64,000 nucleotides of DNA from Pelagophyceae sp. CCMP2097 (Eukaryota; Sar; Pelagophyceae). The translations under genes and the position numbers were made by a program. Location of the stretch: positions 480,705 to 544,704 of the forward strand of contig MU657180.1 of assembly GCA_026770575.1 (NCBI GenBank), written 5' to 3'. This document shows positions 30,972-42,019 of the stretch, piece by piece (within the stretch, counting starts at the first letter, position 1; each line of letters opens with the position of its first letter). A model generated the notes under the pieces. The model did not search any database. It was not told the DNA's origin and was given only the letters and a program-made list of their open reading frames with translations.

Positions 30972-32666
30972 TCACGAGCCTTCCGCACCGGCGCCGTCCG
31001 ACGGTGCCGCGGCCGGCAAACCGCCCGGCGTCCGTCGGTCGCCGGCGGCCGCCGCGTCCGCGTCCGCGTCCGCCGCGTCCGCCACCGCAGCCGGCGCGCC
31101 GTCGCCCTCGTCCTCGTCCGTCGCGACGCCCTCGTCGTCGCCGCCCTCGTCCGTCGCGACGCCCTCGTCGTCGCCGCCGCACGCGCCGCCATGCGCGTCG
31201 TCGGCTTGCGCGTCGTCGGCTTGCACGTCGTCGGCCAAATGGTCCTCTGCTTGCGACGAGCTCACTCGCCGCACCTCCCACGTCTTCTCGCGGTCGTGCA
31301 CCATGACGCCAAGCCCCGTCAGCTCGTCGCGTAGCCTAAGAAGGCGAAGGAGGCCCTCAACCACGTGGCCAAGCAGAACAGACCCGTCCTCACAAAGGGC
31401 CCATCAACGCACCGGTCGGCTTGCTCGAAGTTCCGCGACATTTTGTGCTGCAGCCGGAGCGCCAGGATGGAGTGGACCTGCCAAAGAAGCGTGTGCCGAC
31501 GCTCGAGCGCAAAGGGCCCCGGACCCCTCTCCACAAAGCGCCCGCGGCGCGCCGCGAGGCCGCCGTCGCGTTCGGACTCACGAGCGCCTCGTCGATGGCG
31601 GCACGCCCTAGCGCGGACGCGTCTGCGGCGAAATTCGGCGCGGCGCGGCAAGACGGAGGACTCGCCGTCGTCGAGCCGTTCGTAGTCGTGGCCCGTGTCC
31701 GGATCGATGACGCCGTACGTCCTGCGCGGCACGGCCTCGACGCGGTGCCGGTGCGAGGGCGACGCCGAAGCGCGAGGCACGGAATCCAAAACTTCAACGT
31801 CGGAACACGCACCGCCCGAAACCCGGCCGTTGCTCGTCCCCTCGTCCTAATTCCTTGTTCAGCGTCGGCGCCCGTGCGCAGAAAATTCCAAAGAACGCTC
31901 TCTCGCGCATCGCGGCCCAACCATCCCTCGAGGTGCAGCTCGACACGCGCGCCGCCTCGAGAGGGGAAAGCCCTCTTGCACTTCATAGGGCTCCGTGCCG
32001 CCGCCCCGTCCCAAGGCAGCGACGGGTGCGCGGCCCTCGCGCATATCTCAGAGCCACCTTTGGGACGGCGCGGGTCCCGGGTCGCGACGCCGCACGCACC
32101 TTTGCCGGCCTTGTTCATGCCTCGGCCGCCGCCGCGACCGCCTAAAGGCGGGTCGCTGCTCCAAACCACCGTCGTTCTCGGCCGGCGGCTCTGGACGCAC
32201 CTCGGCCTCGACCGGCGGCTCTGGAGGCGGCGCCGTTTTCGGCGCCGAGGCCGTGCGCCGTGCGTTGGTACTTGTCCGCGTCCGAGCCGCCCGGGTAGGC
32301 GTACTGCCCGGGGTCGTAGGCCACGTAGCCGCCGGCGTAGACCATGCAGAGGCCGCCGTTTGCGTCGTAGGCGTACTGCTGCGGATAGGCACCTGCGCAC
32401 AACCGTCTCCTCTCGGCCCGATGCGGCCATGTCAAGCGCACCCGCGGGGTAAGGATAGCCGTAGCCGCCGTCGAAGGCGGCGCCGGCGGCGTAGCTGCGC
32501 GGGTGCAGCATTCGGCTCGCGGCGGCGCGGAGGCGTGGCAAAGGGCCTCAACTTCAACAAGTGCCACGGTCGTCCGACCCGGCAGCATCCGCGGATTCTC
32601 AGCGTCGACGCACCCCGGCTGCGGGTACGCCACGCCGTCCGGCGTGTAGTAGTAGATGGTGCTCAT
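30972..32666 (-). CDS. Tyr/Gly-rich protein with acidic tail, uncertain exon structure
   Basis: Unrecognised. The 5' exon from ATG 32666 reads MSTIYYYTPDGVAYPQPGCV. Later exons contribute DGGYGYPYPAGALDMAA, YPQQYAYDANGGLCMVYAGG and YVAYDPGQYAYPGGSDADKY, and probably PPEPPVEAEVRPEPPAENDG. Further on, RRTYGVIDPDTGHDYERLDD and LGRAAIDEAL look coding but in frames I could not join with certainty. The last exon is clear: LRDELTGLGVMVHDREKTWE followed by an Asp/Ala-rich acidic tail (GDDEGVATDEGGDDEGVATD) and a stop at 30972. Tyr/Gly-rich N-termini are common in RNA-binding or phase-separating proteins, but no RNA-binding domain is visible. Treat the middle part as provisional. Confidence 0.4.
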
Positions 32667-32794
32667 CCTCGGCGCGACTATGTGACGCTTCTGGCTGAAG
32701 CCCCCCAAGAAGGTCGGAAAGGGTTTTTGTAAAGCAGCTTGATCATGAAGCTTCTGTGTGTGGAATGTTTACGCGCGCGCAGTGCACTTGCTGA

Positions 32795-33708
32795 AATAAA
32801 CCTTACCCCTCACGGACTGACCCTGTAAATTTTGGAGACGACGGGCGTCTTAGGGGGTAGCTTACGCGACGCGTGTCGTGGACGAGCAGGGCGTGGACGA
32901 GCAGAGTCAGACAAGGAGCCACAGAGACCGAACGGTTTCCAAGGGCAAAGGACGCCGCGCTCCGAGTAAGCGCACCTAGGCGTGGCGTAGAGACGACGAG
33001 CACGGTCCTATAGACGGGCGCGCTCTGCGTCTCTCGGGTCTCTCGAGCGTCTCTCGAGCTCCCTGTTTCCTCCCGAAAGTAAAATTTGTTCCGAGTGGGA
33101 ATTCAGAAGATTTAAACCAGTCCCTATATTCACAACCGCTGTTTGAGCCCAGAGGCGGAGCCCAGAGGCGGAGCCCAGAGGCGGAGCCGGTTGGGGGTGA
33201 AAAAACACCTGATCCAAGAAAGCAGCCGAGACTGCCGGTTGGGGGGGAAGTATATTCACATGTACGGCGCGTGGGATCAAGGATCTCAGGCAGTTCTAGT
33301 TGGAATGAGGCGCTGAAGGTCTCTATCGACGCGCCTTGGACCCGCAGGGTCGACCCGCACGTTTGTTTCGCGTTGCGGCGGCCCCTTGGGCAGGAGCGAC
33401 GCGGCCTCGGAGGGCGCGTGAGGAGCATGCATGCGTTCGGGCCCTTGCGGGACCCGCCGCGCGCTGGTAGCCGGCGGGAACTGCGCTTAGGCGCCCAAAA
33501 CCAACCCGGCAGCGCCCGGAACCGGCCGCATAAGCGCATCGCGGGCGTCTCGGCACCTCGGAGCGACACGGGCCACTGACACGGCCAACGAGCGTTTTCT
33601 CCAAAAGGATTTAATCGACTCCATTTCTTGTCTACTTCTCCGAGTCTTCAGTCCGTGAGGCAGTAAGGTTAATTACAAGGGTCAGTCCGTGAGGCGGTAA
33701 GGTTTATT
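32795..33708. mobile_element. Element bounded by 30-base terminal inverted repeats
   Basis: The 30 bases 32795-32824 are the exact reverse complement of 33678-33708 except for one inserted C; the outer end is AATAAACC...GGTTTATT and the inner part AGGGTCAGTCCGTGAGG. A further partial copy (TCAGTCCGTGAGGCAGTAAGG) lies just inside the right end at 33650-33670, so the right terminus is tandemly repeated. The inside (about 850 bases) has no convincing gene; an open minus-strand frame (32976-33569) has no known domain. This looks like a non-autonomous DNA transposon or MITE about 914 bases long. I cannot identify a certain target-site duplication. Confidence 0.6.
33147..33185. repeat. 13-base tandem repeat, three units
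   Basis: GCCCAGAGGCGGA is present three times without gaps (33147-33159, 33160-33172, 33173-33185), inside the inverted-repeat-bounded element. Confidence 0.92.
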
Positions 33709-33758
33709 AATTTGAGAGGCGCCTGTGCTCGAGCGGCAGGCGAGGGCGATCCCGCGCC

Positions 33759-35084
33759 ATGTCCGTGAAGCAGCTCGTCAGCGACACGGGCGTCAGCTGC
33801 CATGCCTGGAACGGCGACTTTACGCGTGCGTCGGCATTCGGGGAGGGGGTCTACGTCTGCCGCCGCGGGGCCCTCTGAACGCGCGCGATTTGCCGCCCCC
33901 CGCAGAGCTTGCGTACTCGCCAAACTCCAACGAGCTGCGCATCGTCGACGTTAAGACGTGGGAGGTGCAGCACTCGCTGACGGAGCACGACATGCTCATC
34001 GCGGCCATCGACTGGCGCGTTTGTGTGCCATCGACCCGTGTATTCGCGCGCGCGCCGGTTCCCAGCCGACGCCGTGCGTAGGCACGCGACGTCGAACTTT
34101 ATCGTCACGGTGGGCCACGACCGCAACGCGTTTGTGTGGACTTACGACGCGGCGGAAAACGCGTGGAAACCTCTCCTCGTCATTCTGCGGATCGAGCGCG
34201 CGGCTTTAGACGTCAAGTGGTCGCCCGACGGGTCAAAGTTCGCGGTGGCCTCGTCGGCCAAGTGCGTGCCCGTTTGTTACTACGAGACGGGGTACAATTG
34301 GTGGGTGAGCAAAATGATCAAGAAACACAAGTCCACCGTCCTCGCGCTGGCCTGGCACCCAAACTCGCAGCTCGTCGCCACGGGGAGCTCGGACTTTAAG
34401 TGCCGCGTCTTCTCGGCGTACGTGTCAAACGTCGACGGCGAGACGCAAGTCTCGGCCGAGTTTGGCGAGGTGCAGGCCTTTGGCGAGCCGTATGCCGAGT
34501 TTGCAGCCAGCGGCTGGGTCCACGCCGTGGCCTACTCGCCCTCGGGGAACACGCTGGCGTTCGCGGGCCACGACTCTTCCGTCCATTTCGCGACGTTTGC
34601 CGGCGGCACTCCCGTCGTCCAGACGATCCGCTTCGGGTTCCTGCCGCTGACGCAGGTCCTCTTCCACGGCGAAAACCGCCTCTTCGCCGGCGGCCACGAC
34701 ATGAACCCGGCCGTCTTCGACCTCAGCGGCGAATGGGCGTTTTCCGCGTTTGTGGACGTGAAGGAAGTCGCCAAGGAGGTTGACGCGGCCGCCGAAAACT
34801 CCGTCAAGGGCCGCATGAACATGCACAAAAGCCGCGCCTCGAAAGGGCAAACCCTCACAGGAGCTCCCAGTCGCAGAAAGCGGCGCCGGGGGCCCTCTGA
34901 CGATTTGCGCGACCGTAGGTGGCAGAACAAGGACAAGACGGGCACGGCGGCGGGGTCGTCGGCGGGCGACGCCACGTCGTGGCTCAAGCACCAGGGCGCC
35001 ATCTCCTGCATCAAGGCGCACCCGGATGGGTTTTCGACGACGTCGGTCGACGGCCGCCTCGTCGTCTGGACCAACCCAAACTGA
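33759..35084 (+). CDS. ARPC1: Arp2/3 complex subunit 1 (ARPC1/p41-Arc), WD40
   Basis: WD40-propeller subunit of the actin-nucleating Arp2/3 complex. Exon 1 is 33759-33825 (MSVKQLVSDTGVSCHAWNGD), joined in phase to 33906 (FTQLAYSPNSNELRIVD). A second short intron ends near 34081. The remaining exon shows the family blocks: TVGHDRNAFVWTYD, WKPLLVILRIERAALDVKWS, PDGSKFAVASSAKCVPVCYY, NWWVSKMIKKHKSTVLALAW, HPNSQLVATGSSDFKCRVFS, ASGWVHAVAYSPSGNTLAFA and the last blade ISCIKAHPDGFSTTSVDGRL. A Lys/Arg-rich loop near 34850-34920 may be a retained small intron or a lineage insert. It is convergent with the CHD gene (140 bases between stops). Identity is firm. Confidence 0.92.
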
Positions 35085-35223
35085 GCCGCCACGCCGGGCC
35101 CGCTTTTCAGGGCCGCACGGCAGCAGCAGACGCGGAAGCGTCACTCTTGATCCATTCCCATAAGCATACCCTTGCCTCGGGCTTTTACCAATGGATCCGC
35201 GGTGAATTACGGTTCGACTAGAT

Positions 35224-38200
35224 CTAGTCCTTTTTGGCAAAAAACGACGTGATGGAGGCCTGGCCTGCGCCCTTCGAGGCCGAGTCCTTCTTCGGGACAG
35301 AGGCCTTTTTGGGGACCGAGTCCTTCTTCGGGACCGAGTCCTTCTTCGCCGGCTTCTTCCGCGGGATGGAGGGGGCGGGCGCCGCCTTGAACGCCTTTGG
35401 CGCGTCGTCGTCGTCCGTGTCGTCGTCGGGGTCCGAGGCCGCCGCGCGCTTCGCGGGCGAGGAGTCCGAGGCCGCCGCCTTGGCCGCAGCCTTGGCCTTG
35501 CGCGCGCCGTCGCCGCCCGAGGGGCGCTTGACCCGCTTCGGCGCCGGCTTGCTCGGCGCGGGCGCGCCCGCCGATGCGGTCGGCGCCCCGATGAGCCACC
35601 GTAGCCGCGCGTTGAGCTGCTTGCGGTCGGGGCACCGCGGGAAGCCCGCCGCCGCCGCGCGGTCCATCTCGCGCGTCGGCTTGAGCGGCGGCGCCTTGGC
35701 CACGGGCTTGCACTCCAATTCCTCCTCCGACGAGTCGCCGGCCCCGCGCGGCGCCGCGAGCTCGAGCGGCGCCGCCGGCGCAGCCGTATCGCCGCGCGGC
35801 ATGTCGTTGGGCCAGCCCAGAGCGTCGTCGGAGAGAATGTCGTGCCTGCGCTTCTCCGAGTTGAGGACGCCGTGCTTCAAAACGCCTGCGAGGAACGCAA
35901 TGTCGTGGCGCCGGTCCCACCACCGCGGCTTGGGCCCCGTGACCGTTGCGCTGCCGCCACCGTTGGCGAGGCGGTCGGCAACGGCGCGCAGCGCCTCGAG
36001 CTGGTGCGCGAACTCGAGCTGCTTTTCGTACTTGCCGTCGGAGTCGCGCACCGGCAGGTTCCTGGCCACCCACTCCAGGCCCGGCGGCGCCTCGTACGAG
36101 ACGAGGCGCAGCGCCAGCGAGGCGACGTCGTCCGGGGCGCCCGGCTCGAGGAGCGAGAAGCGCACGGCGTCGTTGCGCCGCACGATCTTCGCCGCCAAAG
36201 CCTCGTCGAACGCGTCCGACTCGTCCGCCTCCTTCGCGCCGCGGTCCTTCCAGGCCACTTGGGCGGCGTGGCACCGAGCAAAGGCGACGAGCAAAGCGCG
36301 CGCGGCGGCGACGCAGCCGGTCGCGTCGTCGCGGTTGACCAAAGACGGGGCACCCTCGATAAAAAAGTCGGCGTCCGCCGTGCCGATGGCGCGGCGCGTC
36401 AGCTGCATGCGCAGCTGGTGCTGCGCGGCCTTGGACCAGCCGCCGTCGTCGTCGACGACGGGGGCCTTTTTGCCCTTTTTTTTGAGGAGCCGCTCTGCCG
36501 CGTCGAGGTCGAAATCGTCCCCGTCGCGCGCTTGCCCTTGCGCCAAAAACGCCGCGTCCGAGACCGCGCCGCGCGCGCCGTTCGCGCCCACCTCCTTGTA
36601 CCCGCGGAAGTCCTTGCGCGCCGCCCGCTGCGACCGGCCTAAAGGGGGTCGCGTTCGACGCGAGTTTGCGCGAGTTTGGGGCATTCGAAGAACATGGCTC
36701 CGGCACCGTTTTCGACCTCGACGGTCCAAGATCGCTTTCCAGCATTTTTCAGCGCGGCGCCTCACCGTCGATGGCGTCGTTGGCGCTTTTCGAGCCGCCG
36801 CCGAAGAAGGTGTCTTCTGTTTTTTTGCGGTGCGCCAGAGTCTTCTCCCAGAACAAAGGGTCGTCGAGCGCGACGTCGTCGCCCTCGCGGCCGCGCGCGG
36901 CGACAAACGAGGCGGCGGAGAGCGACTCGAGCGCGCCGCCGGACTCGTCGCTGCGCTTGGTCACGACGGCGTGCGACCGGTTGGCCAGAATGGAGTCGAT
37001 GTCCTCGCGCTTAAAGTTCTCGGCGTCGACGTCGTCGTCGGCAAACGCGGCGGCGCCCTTGCGCAGCAGGCCCTCGTGGAGGTCGCGGCTGTCGTGCTTC
37101 GACGTCTTCTTCTTGGCGATGCCCTCGAGGACGGCGCGGTCGAGGTCCAGCTTGGCCTTGGCCGCGTCGTACATGTGCGCCTCGTACGTCCCCTTTGTGA
37201 TGAAGCGGTAGACGACGACGGGCTTCGTCTGGCCGATGCGGTGGCACCGCGCCATGGCCTGGACGTCGTTCTGTGGGTTCCAGTCCGAGTCGTAGATGAA
37301 GACCGTGTCGGCGGCGACCAAATTGATGCCCACGCCGCCGGCGCGCGTCGATAAGAGCATGACGAGCGTCGTCGAGCCCTCGCGCGCAAACTCGTCGATC
37401 TGCTTCTGGCGGTTGCGGCCCGTGACGCCGCCGTCGATGCGCGAGTGGCCGTAGCCGCGCGCGTTGAGGTAGTCCTCGAGGACGTCGAGCATCATCGTAA
37501 ACTGCGAGAAGATGAGCGCCTTGCGGCCTTCCGAGGCCAAACGCGGCAGGATCTTGTCCAAAAACTGCAGCTTGCCGCAGGCGTCGACGAGGCGCTCGAC
37601 GTCGGGCGCCGCGCCGCGGCGCTCGCGCTCCTCGACGCCCTTGAGCAGGAACGGATGGTTGCAGCACTTTCGCAGCTCCATGGCCAGGTTCATCAGGTTG
37701 GGCCCGTCGGCGGCACGGCCGCCGCCGGCGAGCATCGCAAAGTTCTTCTCGTACAGCGCGCGGTAGTAGCGCTTCTGCATCGCGGAAAGGTGGACGTCGA
37801 GGATGACCTCTTCCTTGGGCGGCACCGTCTTCTCGACGTGCGCCTTCTCGCGGCGGAGCACGTAGGGCGTGATGGCGTCCTTGAGCGCCACGAGGCGCCG
37901 CTCGTCGCGGATCGCCGACTCGTCGGTGCCCGCGAGCTCGCAGCCGGCGTAGTCGGCCATGAACGTGTCGGCCGTTGAGGCGTCGCCAAACGTCTTGCGG
38001 TCGCAAAACGACAGCAGCGCGTGCAGCTCGCCGAGGTCGTTTTGGAGCGGCGTGCCCGTGATGAGGAGGCGCCACTTGGATGAATAACAGCCCTTGGCCG
38101 TCAGTTGCTGGTACAGGCGCGAGCTCGCGTTCTTCAGGCGGTGCGCCTCGTCGATCACTATGGCCGACCACGTCAGCCGCGCCAGGTCCGAGGCGTCGTC

Positions 38201-39903
38201 CAAGAGCAGCGTCTCGTACGTCGTGATGATGACGTCGACGGACGGCGCGCGGTTGCCGCCGGCGAAGATGTCGTCTCGCCGCGCGGCCAGCCGGTCCGGC
38301 GCCGACCCGTGGTAGACGACAACGTCGAGGCCCGTCCAGTGCGAGAACTCGCGCTCCCAGTGGCCCAGCGTCGACAGCGGCGCGATGACGAGGCACGGCG
38401 GCTTGGACCCGTAGAGCGCCTTGATCATGCGCAACGTACCGACGGCCTGACACGTCTTGCCCAAACCCATCTCGTCGGCGAGGATGCAGGACCGGCCCTG
38501 GAGCCAGTTGAACGCGAGCCACGCAACGCCCTCGACCTGGTACGACCTCAGCCGCAAATCCCCACCGCGGTGCGGCCACACGGGCACGCGCTCCTTGACG
38601 AGCTCGCCGCCGCCGGCGTCGCCGGCGTGGCTCGCGCGCACGTCGCGCCGGTCCTTGAACGGCTTGGGCTGCGACCGCCGCACCGCGTAGCCCAGCGCCC
38701 CCTCGAGCGCCTCGCGGTCCAAGCACGCGTCCACGAGGTCCGACCACCGCTCTTCCGCCGCATCACCGTAGCCCTGGCCGCGGAACTTGACCAGCACGAA
38801 CGACGCGCCGCCGAGCGCGTCGGAACGCGCCCTCGACCGAGTGCTGACGCGGTCCGCGCGCTTCTTGAGCCGCTCCTCCGTGACCTCTTCGTCCTCGTCG
38901 TCCGACGACGCGGCGTAGAGCGCGTCGTCGGCCTTTGCGATGTCGCGGCTGGAGACGACGGAGAGGACGCGCTCCACCTCGGTGAGCTCGCAGTCAAACG
39001 CGCGCCGCGGGTCGCAGGACCGGCAGTCCGTCTCCTGGTCGCCGTGCATCTCGCGCTTCGACAGCGTCGTTATCGCGCGCTTCACCACCGCGTCGCCTAG
39101 ATGGCGCACCGTCCAACGAGCCAAAAGGGCCATCCGAGGAGTCCTCAGAGGGGGACGCACCGAGCTGCTCGCGCAGGTCGGCCTCGAGCTCCCACGAGAC
39201 GTGGAGGAACGAGTGGTCCTTCCACTTGACGAGGTAGCGCGTCTGCATCTCCTCTGGGTCCTCCTCCACCGCCTCCACCGCCTCGGCGGGCGGCGGCGGC
39301 TCGGCGGCAAAGTCCGGATCCGACGGCTTGTCGTCGGGCGTGGCCGCCGCCTCATCGGCCGCCGCCTCGTCGGCGCCGCCGGCCGCGGCGTCGTCGACCA
39401 CCGCAGCGTCGACCGCCACCTCGTCGGCGCCGTCGGTCTCCATCTTCGTCGGCGCGGCGCCGTCGGCCGGCGCCTCGGCCGCGGGCGCGTCCTCGAAAGG
39501 CGTGGCCTCGAAAGGCGCGGCCTCGGGCACCGCGTACTCCTGCTCCCAGATGGAGCCGCCGGTGATGTGTCGCGTTTGCATCTTGGCCATGGTCGCTTGC
39601 CACTCGCGCCGCGGCGCGGTGAAGCGGCAGAGGAAGCGCTCGATGGCCAAAGGCGGCTCCCCTCCGTAGTCGACGTACACCGGCGCGGCGGGCTTGGCCT
39701 CGCCGTCGTCGCTCGATGCCTCCTCGGTGTAGTTCGTCCGTGCCGCCGCGCGCGCGCTCCAGCGCACGGCGTCGTCGGCCTTTGACGCGGTGGCGTCCTC
39801 CCCGTCGCCGCGGCGCTTCTTGCCCCGGTCGCCGCCGCTCCGCAGGGGCGCCGCGCCGCGCTTCAGCCGGCCCGCGCGCGGCCGCGCGCGCCCCACGTCG
39901 GAC

Positions 39904-39937
<34 letters not shown>

Positions 39938-40811
39938 TGTCGCCTCCCTCGTCGTAGTGGTCCAGCTTGCGCGTGTTCCTGCGACCGAAACGGTGGACAA
40001 GCGGGCGCCCCACGAGGTTTGAAGCAGGTCTTACCTCGTCGACTTGGCTCGCGCCGGCTTCTCCTTGGCCGCTCGGCGGCGCGCGGGCCTGGCCCCCAGT
40101 CGTCCGATTCAAAAGTCGCGCACATCCCGGTCGTCCGTTCAAAAGTCCCGCAGTTGGGCCTTTCGACGCACCGTTCGTCCTCGCTCTCTGAGTCGAGGAG
40201 CTCCTCGTCGTCGTCGTCCATGTCGTCGTCGCTGCCGCCGGCGTCGGCCGCCGGGGGGAGCGAGAGATAATCCTCCCGAGTATTCCAATCCATGTTGTCG
40301 TCCATGTAGTGCACCCTCCACACAGGCATGCCGTCGTCGTCGTCGCACCGCTTCACCAAGCGCCCGCGGAATTGGCCGCCTACCGGGCGCGTGCGGCGTT
40401 TGCGGGCCGACCCTTTGGGCCTTTTCGCCCCCCAGAGGCCCAGCATCGAGTTTGCTTACCGGGGTTCGTCTGGGCAAATTCCTTGCCGAAGGCGTGGCTC
40501 GACGCGACGACGGCCTGGCCCGGCTTGAGCTTGAGCGGCTGTCGGCGCGGCGGCCGGCTCAACTTTTTCGGAATCGCTGCAGGCGGCCGCCGCGGCACCG
40601 GCGCCGCCACGACCTCCTCCTCCTCCTCCACCACCACCACGTCGTCGGGCGCCGACGCGTCGTCGTCGTCTTCCTCGTCGGCGAAGCCATCGTCCATAGG
40701 CTCGTCGTCCGCCGACTCCTCCTCGGGCTGCTGCGCGGCGGCCACCTGTTCCCTACGCGGGGCCGCGCCCGCGGGCGCGTCATCCCACTCCTCCTCGTCC
40801 GAGGACTCCAT
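35224..40811 (-). CDS. CHD-family chromatin remodeler with C-terminal PIP box
   Basis: ATP-dependent nucleosome remodeler. The N-terminus (MESSDEEEWDDAPAG, from 40811) is acidic. An intron starts at 40459; then comes a WRVHYMDDNMDWNTREDY segment, poly-Asp, and chromodomain-like blocks: YVDYGGEPPLAIERFLCRF, and RYLVKWKDHSFLHVSWELE near 39200. The SNF2 ATPase is complete: LRSYQVEGVAWLAFNWL, Walker A ADEMGLGKTCQ, VIAPLSTLGHWEREF, DEAHRLKN, ITGTPLQNDLGELHALLSF, LIFSQFTMMLDVLEDYL, STRAGGVGINLVAADTV, and motif VI ARCHRIGQTKPVVVYRF. A GTGAGG...TAG intron near 36760-36640 links to the C-terminal exon, with PRWWDRRHDIAFLAGVLKHG as in CHD6-9/Kismet. It ends with repeated PKKDSV units and QASITSFFAKKD, a textbook PCNA-interacting motif (QxxIxxFF). 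About 1,700 residues. The PIP box is an unexpected addition to this family. Confidence 0.88.
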
Positions 40812-41176
40812 CCACTCCTTGCCACCGCCGCTCTGGCGAAGAGAGCGTCTACGTTTTCAAAATGCGAGAGACGTCGGCCTTTTTGAAAATGAAGGCAGGG
40901 CGCGATTTGTTCAAACCCTCTGGAGTGCCGCGTTTCGCCAAACGCCTCGACTGGTTCCCCTCGTCCGCAGGCCGCGTCCCTCCGCTGCGTAACCCGCTTT
41001 CGAGGCGCAAACGCCGGGTTGGCGCAGGGCGATGAACGATGTCGATTTCTCCGAAGCCCAGGGCCGTGGGGCCCCGGAGGCGGGGGCCCCGAAAAAAAAG
41101 GTCCTCGCTCGACTCATGGACTCATGGACTCATGGAGTGGCCGCGCGTGCCGAACGCGCTTTCGTAGGCGTCCGGC
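40812..41176. promoter_or_regulatory. Divergent intergenic region
   Basis: 365 bases between the starts of the CHD gene and a small plus-strand gene. The short direct repeat ACTCATGG occurs three times in a row at 41113-41135. No other motif seen. Confidence 0.35.
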
Positions 41177-41604
41177 ATGGATCAGGTGAATTCGTTCTTC
41201 AACCAGGTCAAGACCGGCGCGACGGCGGCGGCCAACTCTGCGCAGATCGCGGCGGAGAAAGCGAAACTCCAAGCCGAGATCTCCCTCTTGCGCAACAAGG
41301 TGCGCCCCGGCGCCGGGGTGGGGGTGGTATAGAATCAAATCCTGGTCGAAGAACCGGCCCCTGGGTCCAAGGCGCCTTAGACCGGGGAGCGTCCTTTAAT
41401 GCTTGCGCGCCCGCGACGCTTCCCTTCAAGGTAAAGACGACCAAAAAGGACATGGGCCTCGTCGTCTACGACGCTCTGGCTATTGGCGACTCGGACGAGA
41501 CGCAGCGCGTCTTCAACCGCTTCAAGCTGACGGTAGACGGCTTTGAATCGCAGATTGCCGAGAAGATGGGCCGCATCGAGGCCCTCGACTACCAGCAAAG
41601 ATGA
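41177..41604 (+). CDS. Small coiled-coil protein, 98 residues
   Basis: Two exons, 41177-41299 and 41431-41604, phase 0. The start MDQVNSFFNQVKTGATAAAN is amphipathic and is followed by a helix (AQIAAEKAKLQAEISLLRNK). Exon 2 reads KDMGLVVYDALAIGDSDETQ, then FESQIAEKMGRIEALDYQQR. The pattern of a helix, a G-x-x-V-Y/F-D segment and a second helix recurs in small uncharacterised eukaryotic proteins, but I cannot name a family. No signal peptide or membrane helix. Confidence 0.65.
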
Positions 41605-42019
41605 GCGCGCCCCCCGGCGAGCTGGCGCGCGCCGCGGCGAAGCGCGCGCCGCGGCGACGGACCGCGGCGGAGCCCGTCGCCATCGTGTAGACTTCCAATG
41701 AAGAATTCATTCCCCGGCAGCCCTCGGCGCCGTATCCAATTCAATAAACTGCGACTCGTTTGCGCCGAGAGTCCTTCTTGCGGAGACGCGCGCACGGAGC
41801 ACGCACGGGACCTCGTTGGCGGTGTATACCCACGATACCCGGTATGAATCCCAGAAAGAGCCAGAAAGATTCGAGTCACACTGTCACGGTGGCGAAACCA
41901 ATCGAAACCCCGAAACCTTCCTCGACCGTGAAATCGCCGCGGCAGCCGGGAAACGATCCGCGGCGGAGCGCCGGCGTCGAGAGTACCCCACTCGGAACGC
42001 GAGCGCCACCCCGCTCGCC
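41605..42019. other. Intergenic, no feature recognised
   Basis: The Tubby frame is open upstream to about 41816 but without an ATG. The region is probably promoter and leader. Confidence 0.35.

Noticed and set aside
31264..31364. Possible cysteinyl-tRNA synthetase fragment (LRDELTGLGVMVHDREKTW)
   Set aside because: The pattern RDEL...G...D...W recalls the CysRS adenylate region, but no class I signatures (HIGH, KMSKS) are near and the rest of the gene is low complexity.
32976..33569. 197-codon minus frame inside the inverted-repeat element
   Set aside because: No transposase motifs or other domain; contains the 13-base tandem repeat; treated as non-coding interior.
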